A stretch of 64,000 bases of DNA from Hymenobacter gummosus (GTDB lineage: Bacteria > Bacteroidota > Bacteroidia > Cytophagales > Hymenobacteraceae): the NCBI RefSeq assembly GCF_003970915.1, contig NZ_RXOF01000017.1:62001-126000 (forward strand), given 5' to 3'. The first letter of the stretch is position 1, and each line of letters starts with the position of its first letter. The notes under the pieces were generated by a model. The model saw nothing but the letters and a program-made list of their open reading frames with translations. It ran no database searches and was not told the DNA's origin. Both the position numbers and the translations under genes were made by a program. This document shows positions 1 through 8,718 of the stretch, piece by piece.

Positions 1-219
1 GCGGGAGAAGCCCAGGCGGTGGCCGTTGAATAGTGGTACTTCCAGAATACCGGGCCCGGATACAAAGGCTTTGGGGTGGGCGCTGCGCCCGGCTACAATG
101 GGCAAGTACCCCGCCCCGGCCAAAGTGCCACCGAACTTTTCATACATGCGCGTGTCGTCCGTGGACTTCAGCACGGAAGCCAGCAGGATGAACGGCGTAG
201 GGCGGGAGGGTGGCAGCAC
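1..219 (-). CDS. Glycosyltransferase, N-terminal fragment (cut by window edge)
   Basis: The minus strand is open from a GTG at 219 to the window edge. The translation begins VLPPSRPTPFILLASVLKS and continues TDDTRMYEKFGGTLAGAGY. This resembles the start of Bacteroidota GT4-type glycosyltransferases, where a hydrophobic strand ending in LKxxDDTRMYEK opens the first Rossmann domain. Only about 73 residues are visible, so the donor and acceptor cannot be guessed. It is divergent from dapD, with about 70 bases between the starts. No ATG lies in frame upstream, which is why GTG was chosen; an internal ATG (MYEKF) is less likely because conserved residues precede it. Confidence 0.6.
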   Translation of the reverse strand, partial: MLPPSRPTPFILLASVLKSTDDTRMYEKFGGTLAGAGYLPIVAGRSAHPKAFVSGPGILEVPLFNGHRLGFSR

Positions 220-292
220 AGGCCCAAACCTACTACTTTCGCGCCGCCGCCGGCAAACGGCGGCCGACCAACTGTTCCCGACATCTGACTTT

Positions 293-1117
293 ATGACCGA
301 CATTCAGCCTCTCATCGAAGCCGCCTGGGCCGACCGCAGCAAGCTGCAGGACCCCGCCACCCAGGAAGCCATCCGCAACGTCATCGACCACCTCGACCGC
401 GGCCTGCTGCGCGTGGCCGAGCCTTCCACCAGCGAAGACGGCACCTGGCAGGTCAACGACTGGGTGAAGAAAGCCGTCATCCTCTACTTCCCGCTGCAGC
501 AGATGAAGACCGAGGAAGTGGGCATCTTCGAGTTCCACGACAAGATGCAGCTCAAAACCAACTACGCCCAGCAGCAGGTGCGCGTGGTGCCGCCCGCCGT
601 GGCCCGCTATGGCGCGTACCTGGCGCCCGGCGTCATTATGATGCCCTCCTACGTAAACATCGGCGCCTACGTGGGCGAGGGCACGATGGTGGACACCTGG
701 GCCACCGTGGGCTCCTGCGCGCAGGTGGGCAAGCACGTGCACCTCTCGGGCGGCGTGGGCCTGGGCGGGGTGCTGGAGCCGGTGCAGGCTTCGCCGGTTA
801 TCGTCGAAGACGGCGCCTTTATTGGCTCCCGCTGCATCCTGGTGGAAGGCTGTCACATCGGCAAGGAAGCCGTTATCGGGGCGGGCGTCACCATCACCGG
901 CAGCACCCGCATCATCGACGTGAGCACGCCCGAGGGCAAGGAATACCGCGGCTACGTGCCGCCCCGCTCGGTGGTCATTCCCGGCTCGTTGCCCAAGCAG
1001 TTTCCGGCCGGCGAGTTCCACGTGCCCTGCGCCCTCATCATTGGCCAGCGCAAGCCCTCGACGGACCTCAAGACCAGCCTCAACGACGCCCTGCGCGAGC
1101 ATAACGTGGCGGTGTAA
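293..1117 (+). CDS. dapD: 2,3,4,5-tetrahydropyridine-2,6-dicarboxylate N-succinyltransferase
   Basis: DapD transfers succinyl from succinyl-CoA to tetrahydrodipicolinate in the cytosolic lysine/meso-diaminopimelate pathway. The 274-residue product has the usual family length: an N-terminal helical domain (about 1-100), then a left-handed beta-helix with hexapeptide repeats (IGAYVGEGTMVDTWATVGS, VGKHVHLSGGVGLGGVL), and a C-terminal segment PRSVVIPGSLPKQFPAGEF. The ATG at 293 is chosen because the protein then starts MTDIQPLIEAAW, as in homologues; the longer open frame from base 26 adds 89 residues unlike the family. A TACTTTCG stretch at 234-241 resembles the Bacteroidota -7 box. The gene ends just before a perfect hairpin. 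Confidence 0.95.
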   Translation: MTDIQPLIEAAWADRSKLQDPATQEAIRNVIDHLDRGLLRVAEPSTSEDGTWQVNDWVKKAVILYFPLQQMKTEEVGIFEFHDKMQLKTNYAQQQVRVVPPAVARYGAYLAPGVIMMPSYVNIGAYVGEGTMVDTWATVGSCAQVGKHVHLSGGVGLGGVLEPVQASPVIVEDGAFIGSRCILVEGCHIGKEAVIGAGVTITGSTRIIDVSTPEGKEYRGYVPPRSVVIPGSLPKQFPAGEFHVPCALIIGQRKPSTDLKTSLNDALREHNVAV

Positions 1118-1170
1118 ATCACGGATTGCGGCGGATTTATCCGGATTTCGTGGACAATTTTGCACCTTGT

Positions 1171-1212
1171 AAACAAGCAGCCCCGCCAGTATGCTGGCGG
1201 GGCTGCTTGTTT
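1171..1212. terminator. Rho-independent terminator after dapD
   Basis: A 19-bp perfect inverted repeat (arms 1171-1189 and 1194-1212) with a 4-base loop. The left arm begins AAAC and the right arm ends GTTT, so it could work in both directions. It lies 53 bases past the dapD stop. Confidence 0.8.
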
Positions 1213-1295
1213 GTAGAGCGGGCTTCAGCCCGCGTTTGCGTGCACGTCGTCCGGACGGCATCGTTCTGGCAGACGCGGGCGGAAGCCCACGCTAC
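1213..1295. repeat. REP-like imperfect inverted repeat
   Basis: Two 22-base arms face each other: 1213-1234 (GTAGAGCGGGCTTCAGCC...) and 1274-1295, whose reverse complement starts GTAGCGTGGGCTTCCGCC. They differ at only a few positions and flank about 40 bases. This is the build of a REP/BIME-type extragenic palindrome. No tyrosine transposase of the RAYT type is visible in the window. Confidence 0.55.
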
Positions 1296-1392
1296 ACCAC
1301 GCCAGCGTGCCACCCGCAATCAGCCGATAATAAGCGTTCTGTTCTACCAGGGCGCCGCTGGCGTATCAGGCACTGGCCATCTGCTCACCCGG

Positions 1393-1629
1393 TCACCGCT
1401 CGCTCTTTACCTGGATGATGCCGGTGCGGCCGTCGGAGTGGATGAAATCGGGGTAATAGTTGCGCGTGGTGTGGCTGTCGGAGTCGATGTCGTGGAAGCG
1501 GAACTCCGACTGGCTTGCCGTGAACATGCCCGCGAAGTATACCCGCAGTATGTCGGACGGCGGCAATTCTCTGGCCTTGAGCCTATAGGGGTTTCGTGGA
1601 TCATTTGGCCGGGTAGAAACGCGACCCAT
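1393..1629 (-). pseudogene. Remnant of helicase-associated PD-(D/E)XK nuclease
   Basis: A 78-codon open stretch on the minus strand. Its second half reads YFAGMFTASQSEFRFHDID, then RNYYPDFIHSDGRTGIIQVK. This resembles the C-terminal nuclease of type III restriction/DEAD-helicase proteins, where YYPDF...DG...(E/Q)VK is the PD-(D/E)XK core (here PD, then Q-V-K). The ORF stops right after QVKSER and nothing helicase-like lies upstream up to 1895, so it reads as a decayed fragment. It lies back-to-back with the Wadjet operon. The family assignment is by eye; a short independent gene is possible but less likely. Confidence 0.45.
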
Positions 1630-1895
1630 CGCGTCTCATAGTTGAACGGCCGACTCCGGGCCGTTTAAACAACGTCAGCAACAGAAGGGCAGCGCAGCTA
1701 ACGGTAGAAACGCGCTGGGATACTGCTCTGTATGGGGGTAGTGGTTGCAAAACCGCGATAAAAGCACCAATCTTCTGCACCAGGCAAAGCAGCGGACTTG
1801 CGGTAGTGCAGCAGAATCCACATATTGTCCACGGCATCAACGGGTACTTGTGCCCACTACTTCTACGCCATAGCGAGTGTATAATCAGGTAGCAG
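1630..1895. other. Intergenic stretch before jetA
   Basis: No convincing gene. It is less G+C-rich than its surroundings. A 12-base direct repeat (GGTAGAAACGCG) occurs at 1612-1623 and 1703-1714, which could be a recombination scar. The jetA promoter probably lies in the last 100 bases, but no clear TAnnTTTG box is visible. Confidence 0.4.
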
Positions 1896-3359
1896 ATGAA
1901 TCAGGTACTGGACTACGCGACGGCGCGGTATCTGCTCAGTGAGCAGCCGGCCCCGGCCATTTCGCTGCTGCGCTGGCAGAAGGACAACGCCGCCTTCACC
2001 ATCAGCTTTCTATACGAAGTATTCCGGCAGCGCCACACGAGTCGGTTGCCGGCCGAGCGGCTGCGCCTGCGCCTGGAGCAGCACGTAGAAAACTACGAGC
2101 CGGAGCACCAGGAAACCCCGCGCCTACGCGCCCAGGAGTGGCTGCGGCGGTGGACCAGCGACGAAACCCCGCTGCTGGCGCATCGGCTGGACGAGCAGGG
2201 GCAGGGCTACTACGAGCTGACTACCCACTGTGAAACGCTGTTCCGCTGGCTGGCCGCGCTGGAAACCCGCACGTTCGTAGGTACGGAGTCGCGGTTTCGG
2301 AGCCTGTTTGCCGGGCTGCGCGAGCTGCTGGAGAAGAGTCACAACGACCCCCAGCAGCGCATTCGGGAGCTTGAAGCCCGGCAGCGCGAGTTGGTGGCGG
2401 AAATCCAGCAGATTCGGGCGACCAACCAGGTTACGCCGCTTTCCGACACCCAGATACGGGAACGGTATCAGGAGCTGAGCCAGATGGCCGAATTGCTGCT
2501 GGGCGACTTCAAGGCGGTGCGGCAGAATTTTCGGGAAATGTCGTTTCGGCTGATGCAGCAGCAGGCGGCTACCCAGCACCGCGGGCAACTGCTGGGCGGC
2601 GCGCTGCAGGAGCGGGAGCAGCTGGAGCAGTCGGACCAAGGGCAGAGCTTTCGGGCTTTCTGGCAGTTTCTGCACGAAGACGCGGCCCGCGACGAATGGA
2701 GCACGCTGGTACGGGAAACGCACGACATTCTGCTCCGCCGCGAACTGGGCCCCCCGTACCCGCTGCTGGCCCAGCTCAAAGAACACCTGCACGCCGAGGC
2801 CGACGTGGTCATTTCGGCCAAGCAGGTGCTGGCCGAAAAGCTGCACCGCGCCCTGGCCCAGGAAACCCAGGCCGACCGCCGTCTGACGGCCACGCTGCTG
2901 CGCGAGATTCAGGCCCTGGGCCGGCAGGCCGCGCCCGATCCACCCGAGCAGCGCGACTTTTTGGACCTCGAAACCGACGAAGCGGCCATCTACCTGCCCT
3001 TGTCGCGCCCGCCGCAGTTTGAGCCGCCCGCGGTGGTAGCCTGCGCCCTGCCCGAGCCGCCCACCGAAGCCGCCGCCCCCGACTTGCTGGCCGTGCTGGG
3101 GGCCGAGCCTGCCCCGGTGAATATGCGCCGCCTGGAGCGGCAGCTCGATTCCCTGCTGCGCACCCAGCCGACGGTGGCGCTGGCTTCCGTGGTGGCCCGG
3201 TTCGGATTGCCGCAGGGCCTGCCCGAGCTGGTGGCCTACCTGGCCGGCGAAACCGGCCACGTCGCGCACTTCCCCGACAACGACGACCAAACCGACCTGC
3301 TGCCCCTGCCGGATGCCCGCCGGGTACGGGTGCCGAAAGTTTACTTCACCGCTTCCTGA
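1896..3359 (+). CDS. jetA: Wadjet protein JetA (DUF3375, MukF/kleisin-like)
   Basis: First gene of a four-gene Wadjet operon. In studied Wadjet systems JetABC form a condensin-like DNA loop extruder and JetD cleaves small circular DNA, restricting plasmids. JetA is the kleisin-like subunit. The 487-residue product opens LDYATARYLLSEQPAPAISL followed by LRWQKDNAAFTISFLYEVFR, a winged-helix start typical of DUF3375, then has a long charged helical region (about 140-330, QQRIRELEARQRELVAEIQQ) and a C-terminal winged-helix-like part. No membrane segment is seen. The stop is 6 bases before jetB, in line with co-translation. Assignment rests on motif pattern, length and strict gene order. Confidence 0.88.
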   Translation: MNQVLDYATARYLLSEQPAPAISLLRWQKDNAAFTISFLYEVFRQRHTSRLPAERLRLRLEQHVENYEPEHQETPRLRAQEWLRRWTSDETPLLAHRLDEQGQGYYELTTHCETLFRWLAALETRTFVGTESRFRSLFAGLRELLEKSHNDPQQRIRELEARQRELVAEIQQIRATNQVTPLSDTQIRERYQELSQMAELLLGDFKAVRQNFREMSFRLMQQQAATQHRGQLLGGALQEREQLEQSDQGQSFRAFWQFLHEDAARDEWSTLVRETHDILLRRELGPPYPLLAQLKEHLHAEADVVISAKQVLAEKLHRALAQETQADRRLTATLLREIQALGRQAAPDPPEQRDFLDLETDEAAIYLPLSRPPQFEPPAVVACALPEPPTEAAAPDLLAVLGAEPAPVNMRRLERQLDSLLRTQPTVALASVVARFGLPQGLPELVAYLAGETGHVAHFPDNDDQTDLLPLPDARRVRVPKVYFTAS

Positions 3360-3365
3360 ACTGTT

Positions 3366-3974
3366 ATGCTGGCCGATTTTGCCCCGCTGGTATTGCGCCT
3401 GCTGCAAGGCGCCCTGTACGATACCGATAAAGTTCAATGGCGGCAGCTGGAGCAGCTGCAAGTGAGCATTAGCCAGTACCTGGCCAAAATCGGGCTGGAG
3501 CTGTGCCTGGACCCGGAGCAGGGCCTGGCCTACGTGCGCCAGCCCGCACCTAGCGACGAAGAAGCCCACGAAGACCAGACGGGCCTGCCGCGCCTGATGC
3601 GCCGCCACCAACTGTCCTATGAGCTGACCATGCTCTGCGTGGTGCTGCGCCACCACCTCGACAAGTTCGACCACGCCGCTACCGACGATTCGCGCCGTTG
3701 CTTTATCACCCGCGCCGAACTGGAGCAGGGCTTGGAGCAGTTCGTGCGCGCCGACGAAGGCAAATTCCGTAAGCAGCTCGATGCCGACGTGCAGAAGGCG
3801 GTCAACCTGGGTTTTCTGCGCCCAGTGCTGGCCGATAAAGCCGTCAACGAAGAGCCGCGCTACGAAATCCTGCGCCTCGTGACGGCCCTGATTACCAACG
3901 AAAAGCTGCGCGGAATCCGGGACCGGCTGCGGCAGCATCTGACGCCCACGCCCGAAGCGGCGACGGAGCTTTAA
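3366..3974 (+). CDS. jetB: Wadjet protein JetB (DUF4194, MukE-like)
   Basis: A 202-residue protein between jetA and jetC, fitting JetB, the MukE/KITE-like winged-helix subunit that bridges the kleisin and the SMC-like ATPase. It contains ARPAPSDE-type charged linkers, the strand/helix region LPRLMRRHQLSYELTMLCVV, and a C-terminal winged-helix-like section (LEQGLEQFVRADEGKFRKQL, then NLGFLRPV). Spacing to jetA is 6 bases and to jetC 21 bases, so the three are almost surely one transcript. Sequence similarity in this family is weak, and position in the operon is the main support. Confidence 0.85.
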   Translation: MLADFAPLVLRLLQGALYDTDKVQWRQLEQLQVSISQYLAKIGLELCLDPEQGLAYVRQPAPSDEEAHEDQTGLPRLMRRHQLSYELTMLCVVLRHHLDKFDHAATDDSRRCFITRAELEQGLEQFVRADEGKFRKQLDADVQKAVNLGFLRPVLADKAVNEEPRYEILRLVTALITNEKLRGIRDRLRQHLTPTPEAATEL

Positions 3975-3995
3975 CCGCTTGTTCAGTAATACGCT

Positions 3996-6900
3996 ATGCA
4001 GGAATTTGACTTTGGCTACGCGGCCGCCCGGCCGGGCTTCCGGCTGCAGGTGCTGGAAGTATACAATTGGGGCACTTTCAACCGGCAGGTCTGGCAACTG
4101 CGGCCCGAGGGCGCCACTACCTTACTGACGGGTCCCAACGGCGCCGGCAAAACCACGGTGGTCGATGCCCTGGTGACGCTGCTCACGCCACCCACGCACC
4201 GGCACTACAACCAGTCGAGCGGGGCCGAAGCCAAGCGCGACCGGACGCAGAAATCCTACCTGGAAGGCGCTTACGGCACGGGACAGGATGCCGATACCGG
4301 CACCGTGACGCCGCAAGTGCTGCGCCCCGGCACAGGCTACTACAGCTGGCTGGCCGCTACTTTTCAGCACGAAGACCTGGGCCAGACCCTAACGCTGGCC
4401 CAGTACCGCCGCTACCGCAACGGGGAGCTGGTCACGCACTTTCTGATTCTGCCCCGCGCCGTGAGGTTGCGCGACGACCAAGCGCTGCAGCGTCTGCTGG
4501 CCGACGAGCCCGCCCGCTGGCGCGAGTACCTGCGCAGTGGCGGCGAGTTTAAGGAGTATTCATCTTTCGAGCAGTGCGCCGCCGAGTGGCAGCATCGCCT
4601 GGGCGTGCGCTCCGATAAGGCGCTGACGTTGTTCAGCAAGACCGTCGGCCTGAAGATGTTGGGCAGTCTCGACGAATTCGTGCGGCGCGAAATGCTCAGC
4701 GACGCGGGCGGGCAGGCCGCGTTTCAGGAGCTGTACGAGGCCTACCGCAACCTGCTGAACGTGTTCCATCTGCTGCAGAAAGCCCAGCACCAGCTGCGGC
4801 TGCTGCAGCCCGTAATGGACATCGGCGCGGATTACCGCCGCCTGGAAGCGGCCCAGGCGCAGATAAAGACCGCCTTGGATGCGCTACCGGAAGTGTTCGG
4901 GCAGCGAAAGAAAGCCGTGCTGCAGCGCGTGCTGCTGCTGCGCCAGCAAGACAAAGCCGCGCTGGCCGCCCGGCAGCAGGAGCTGAAAGCTGCCCTGGAC
5001 GAGCTGAAACCATTCATCCTGGACCTGGAGCTGACCACGCGCAACTCCGAAGCCGGCCGCCGCCTGCAGCAGCTCGCCGACCAGCTAGCCCAAACGGCCG
5101 AGCGGCTACGAGACAAGCGCCAAAACTATCAGGATTACAGTCGACTGGCGCAGAACGCGGGCTTGGCAGCCCCGGTCAGCGCCGCCGAGTTTCGGGCAAC
5201 CCGGCAAGCGGCCGAAACGGCCCAGTTAGCTGCCCGCTCCGACGAGGAGCACCAGGATGCCCTGGTGGCCGCGCAAACCCAGGCCGAGCAGCAGGCGCGG
5301 GAGCAGCGGCAGCACATTGAGCAGGATTTGGCCGCCTTGCGGGCCCAGCGCACCCTGATTCCGCGCGAAATGACCGAGTTGCGGCAGCACCTGTGCGAAG
5401 CCCTCGACCTGAGCCCGGCGCAGGTACCGTTCATTGGGGAGTTGCTGCGGGTGAAGCCGGCCGAGGCCCGGTGGCGGCCGGCCATCGAAAAGCTGCTGCA
5501 CGGCCCCGGCCTGCAGCTGCTGGTACTCAGCGCCCAGGCCGCCGATGTGAACCGCTACGTGCGCGAAACCAACCTGCGCGGGCGGCTGGTGTACCACCGC
5601 GTGGAGGCGGGCCGCCCGCAGCTCAACGGCCAGCTCGGGGCCGATGCGCTGTGCCACAAGTTGGAAATAGCCGACAAGCCGCCCTTCAACGCCTGGCTGG
5701 ACAGCCACCTGTACCAGCACTACAACTACTGCTGCACAGATGACCCGGCCCGGCTCAACGGCCGCGACGAACCTCTGCTGCTCACCAGCGAAGGACTGAT
5801 CCGGACCCGCAACCGCCACGAGAAAGACGACCGGCCCGGCAAAATCGGGGCGCGGCACTACGTGCTAGGCTGGGACAACGGAGAGAAGTTAGCGGCCCTG
5901 GAAACGGAGCTGCACGGTAGCCAGCAACGGGAAAAAGCCGCCGCCGAAGCTGCGCAGCGGCACAAGGATAAGCGTGAACAGCTGCGTGACCGACAGATGC
6001 TGCTGCGTGAACTGCTTGCTGTCAAGTCGTTCGACGCGCTGGACTGGTTTACGGAGGAAGCGCGGCAGCAGGCGCTGCTCCAGGAGCAAGCCATTCTGCA
6101 GCAGCAGCGTGACCAGGATGAAGTGCTGCGGCAGGCGCAGGCGCAGTTGCAGGCGGCTCGGGCGCAGGAAACAGCCCTCGAAGGCGAGAAAGACCAGCTC
6201 ACCAAGCGGCAAGGCGCCCTGGAACAGGAGGTGGACAAACTATCCGGGAGCCTGCGCCGCGAAACCCAGGCCTGGCCACTCGAACCCACTCCCGTGCCGC
6301 CCGGACTGTGGGCCGCCGAGCCGCCCGCGCCAGCTTACCCCGAGGAAGCCGATCAGCAACAGGCCGCCGCTGAACGAGCCCTGCGGACGCAGCAAACCGA
6401 AAACGATACGAAGCTGAAAGTTGCCACGAGCCGCCTGACGCGGCAGATGGCGCTGTTTCGTAACCCCGAACCCTTGCCCGAAGCCTACGCGGCCCAGTGG
6501 AAAGCCGAGTGCAGCGCCTTGCTGGCCGCCCCCGAAAGCCTGGCCGACTACGAAGCGCGCTACCAGCAGCTGCGCGAGGAGAACCTGCCGCAGTATCAGC
6601 AGCAGTTTCAGTACTATCTCACCAGCGACGTGCTGCAGTTCGTGTTCAAGTTCCAGCGCACCCTGGACCAGCAGTATAAGGACGTCAAGCACAGCATTCA
6701 GGAGCTGAACGAAGCGCTGATGAGCATCGACTACAGCCGTACGCCCCGCACCTACATCCGCCTCAAGGCTACCGAAGTGCGCGACGGGGCTGCGCAGGGC
6801 GTGGCAGCCTGGCGGGCCCGGCTGAAACAGGCGCTGCCCAATCAGGAACTGCTGGCCGCCAACGACTCGCAGCAGGCCGAAGCCGCCTTTGGCCGCCTGC

Positions 6901-7433
6901 GTGACCTACTGGACGAGCTGAACCGCGACGAAGCCACCCGGCGCAAGGTGCTGGACGTGCGCAACTGGCTGCAATTCGGCGCCGAGGAAGTAGCCCGCGA
7001 CACGGAGCAGGTAGTAAACGTGTACTCCAACTCGGGTGGCCGCTCGGGCGGCGAAAAGGCCAAGCTGGCCTATACCGTGCTGGCCGCCGCCATTGCCTAC
7101 CAGTACAACGCCATGCGCCCCGGCCGCCACCAGCCGTCGTTCCGCTTCGTGGTCATCGATGAAACCTTCAGCAAGAGCGACGCCACCAATTCCACCTACG
7201 CGCTGAAGCTGTTCGCCAAGCTCGGGCTGCAGCTCATGATTGTCACGCCCTCCGACAACATTCCGCTGGCGGCCCCCTTCATTGAGCAGCTGCACCTGGT
7301 GCGCCGCCTGCCTACGTTCGAGTCGGAGGTATGGAACCTGAGCCTGGACCAGTACCAGCAGCAGCGTGGCGCGGCAGCAGAGGCGGAGGCCGGCGTGCCG
7401 GCTCCGGCAGAAGCCCAGCCGACCACCGTATGA
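3996..7433 (+). CDS. jetC: Wadjet protein JetC (MukB/SMC-like ATPase)
   Basis: The 1145-residue motor of the Wadjet complex. Walker A is GPNGAGKTT (about 46-54). Long coiled coils fill about 250-460 and 600-900 and surround a hinge-like globular part near 470-600. The ABC signature SGGEKAKL is at about 1017-1024 and Walker B VVIDETFSK follows near 1050. Head-coil-hinge-coil-head is the SMC/MukB plan. The C-terminus (AAAEAEAGVPAPAEAQ) is low complexity. The stop TGA overlaps the jetD ATG (ATGA, 7430-7433), so translation is probably coupled. All ATPase motifs are intact, which argues for a working system. Confidence 0.92.
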   Translation: MQEFDFGYAAARPGFRLQVLEVYNWGTFNRQVWQLRPEGATTLLTGPNGAGKTTVVDALVTLLTPPTHRHYNQSSGAEAKRDRTQKSYLEGAYGTGQDADTGTVTPQVLRPGTGYYSWLAATFQHEDLGQTLTLAQYRRYRNGELVTHFLILPRAVRLRDDQALQRLLADEPARWREYLRSGGEFKEYSSFEQCAAEWQHRLGVRSDKALTLFSKTVGLKMLGSLDEFVRREMLSDAGGQAAFQELYEAYRNLLNVFHLLQKAQHQLRLLQPVMDIGADYRRLEAAQAQIKTALDALPEVFGQRKKAVLQRVLLLRQQDKAALAARQQELKAALDELKPFILDLELTTRNSEAGRRLQQLADQLAQTAERLRDKRQNYQDYSRLAQNAGLAAPVSAAEFRATRQAAETAQLAARSDEEHQDALVAAQTQAEQQAREQRQHIEQDLAALRAQRTLIPREMTELRQHLCEALDLSPAQVPFIGELLRVKPAEARWRPAIEKLLHGPGLQLLVLSAQAADVNRYVRETNLRGRLVYHRVEAGRPQLNGQLGADALCHKLEIADKPPFNAWLDSHLYQHYNYCCTDDPARLNGRDEPLLLTSEGLIRTRNRHEKDDRPGKIGARHYVLGWDNGEKLAALETELHGSQQREKAAAEAAQRHKDKREQLRDRQMLLRELLAVKSFDALDWFTEEARQQALLQEQAILQQQRDQDEVLRQAQAQLQAARAQETALEGEKDQLTKRQGALEQEVDKLSGSLRRETQAWPLEPTPVPPGLWAAEPPAPAYPEEADQQQAAAERALRTQQTENDTKLKVATSRLTRQMALFRNPEPLPEAYAAQWKAECSALLAAPESLADYEARYQQLREENLPQYQQQFQYYLTSDVLQFVFKFQRTLDQQYKDVKHSIQELNEALMSIDYSRTPRTYIRLKATEVRDGAAQGVAAWRARLKQALPNQELLAANDSQQAEAAFGRLRDLLDELNRDEATRRKVLDVRNWLQFGAEEVARDTEQVVNVYSNSGGRSGGEKAKLAYTVLAAAIAYQYNAMRPGRHQPSFRFVVIDETFSKSDATNSTYALKLFAKLGLQLMIVTPSDNIPLAAPFIEQLHLVRRLPTFESEVWNLSLDQYQQQRGAAAEAEAGVPAPAEAQPTTV

Positions 7434-8590
7434 TTACGCCCGCCGAAATAACCGCCAAAGCCCAGCGGCAGTACGCCAGACTGCTGCGGGCCTGGCTCAC
7501 GGGCACGCTGGCCGAGCAGTTTCCACTGGTTATTCCCGGCAACAAAGGCAGCCTGAGCACCGAGCCAACGCTCCGCATCCAGCAGCTGGCGGCCTTGCGG
7601 GCCGGTTCGCGGGAGGGGCGCGGCTTCGGCTACACCGTGGAGTGGCAAACCGTTCGTTCCCGCTACGGGGAGCAAGGCATGCCTGTTCGCATTCAGGTTG
7701 GTAGCCAGGAAGATTACCTCCGTTTGTGTGGTTTGGCGGCCGATTTTAGCACCTTTCGGCGGGCGGCCACGCTTATTCGGCAGCAGCAGCCCGGTTTAGA
7801 GGGTTGGCTGCACGAGCAAGTTCTGCAGGTAACCAAATACGCCGACTGTTGGCCGGAACTGCTGCGGGTCTGCGCGTTTTTCCAGCAGCACCCTCTGCCC
7901 GAGGTGTACGCCCGGCAGGTGAGCGGCGTGCCCAGCAAGTTCGTAGAGACAAACATGGGTATCCTCGGCAGCATGCTCAGCTACTTGCTGCCCGCCGAGC
8001 ATCAGCGCCCGGGCTCCGACTTTGCCACCCGCTTCGGCCTGCGTACCGATGCGCCCACCGTGCGTTTCCGTCTCTTGGATGCGGGGCTGGCTGCCCACTA
8101 TGGCGGCTTGCGCGACCTAGCCATTCCGCGCCCTGATTTTGAACAGCTACGGCTGCCAGCCGGGCAGGATGTGCAAGTGCTGATAGTCGAGAACAGGCTG
8201 ACCTTCCTGACTCTACTGCCGCTGGCCCGAACCATTGCCATCTGGGGCAGCGGCTACGACGTGGAACGACTGCGGCACTGCGCCTGGCTGGCCGACGTGC
8301 CCATCTGGTACTGGGGCGACATTGACCTGCACGGCTTCCACATCCTGGCCCAATTGCGCACCTATTTCCCACAGGTGCGCTCCGTACTGATGGACGAAGG
8401 AACGTATCGGCAGCATCGGCAATATGCCCACGCGGGCTCTATTCCCACGCAGCAAAGCCCGGCTGGCTTGACTGCCGCCGAGCAGCGCATTTTTCAACTG
8501 TTGGCAGCAACGCCCGAACGCAACCGACTGGAGCAGGAGCATATCACCGCAGAGTACGCGGACGGCGTATTAACGGCAAAACTGAGTTGA
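7430..8590 (+). CDS. jetD: Wadjet nuclease JetD (DUF3322/DUF2220, TOPRIM)
   Basis: JetD is the topoisomerase VI-like TOPRIM nuclease that cuts DNA extruded by JetABC. The 386-residue product has an N-terminal DUF3322-type arm domain and a C-terminal TOPRIM domain: the acidic strand VQVLIVENRLTFLTL (Glu254) and the DxD strand WYWGDIDLHGFHIL (Asp297, Asp299), which would bind the metal. The ATG at 7430 overlaps the jetC stop by four bases, and in-frame codons upstream lie inside jetC, so this start is preferred over one 33 codons earlier. Catalytic residues are present, so the nuclease looks functional. Confidence 0.92.
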   Translation: MITPAEITAKAQRQYARLLRAWLTGTLAEQFPLVIPGNKGSLSTEPTLRIQQLAALRAGSREGRGFGYTVEWQTVRSRYGEQGMPVRIQVGSQEDYLRLCGLAADFSTFRRAATLIRQQQPGLEGWLHEQVLQVTKYADCWPELLRVCAFFQQHPLPEVYARQVSGVPSKFVETNMGILGSMLSYLLPAEHQRPGSDFATRFGLRTDAPTVRFRLLDAGLAAHYGGLRDLAIPRPDFEQLRLPAGQDVQVLIVENRLTFLTLLPLARTIAIWGSGYDVERLRHCAWLADVPIWYWGDIDLHGFHILAQLRTYFPQVRSVLMDEGTYRQHRQYAHAGSIPTQQSPAGLTAAEQRIFQLLAATPERNRLEQEHITAEYADGVLTAKLS

Positions 8591-8686
8591 GTAGCGCAGA
8601 GCCCGAGTTTAGTCGGCGCGGTGGCGTATTGGGCTCCACGGCCCAATTGCTGAGCGCTGCGTTTAAGGCCGCCGCATTTTGCGCTT

Positions 8687-8718
8687 GCCAACCCACGCGC
8701 GCCGCCACTTGGGTTGGC
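8687..8718. terminator. Convergent hairpin between jetD and asparaginase gene
   Basis: Inverted repeat GCCAACCCA (8687-8695) / TGGGTTGGC (8710-8718), touching the stop of the minus-strand gene. It has no T-run, so its efficiency is uncertain. Confidence 0.4.

Noticed and set aside
26-292. N-terminal extension of dapD
   Set aside because: The 89 residues before MTDIQPL do not resemble DapD and overlap the glycosyltransferase start on the other strand.
2124-4097. 657-codon minus-strand frame across jetA-jetB
   Set aside because: Low-complexity antisense frame against two recognised Wadjet genes.
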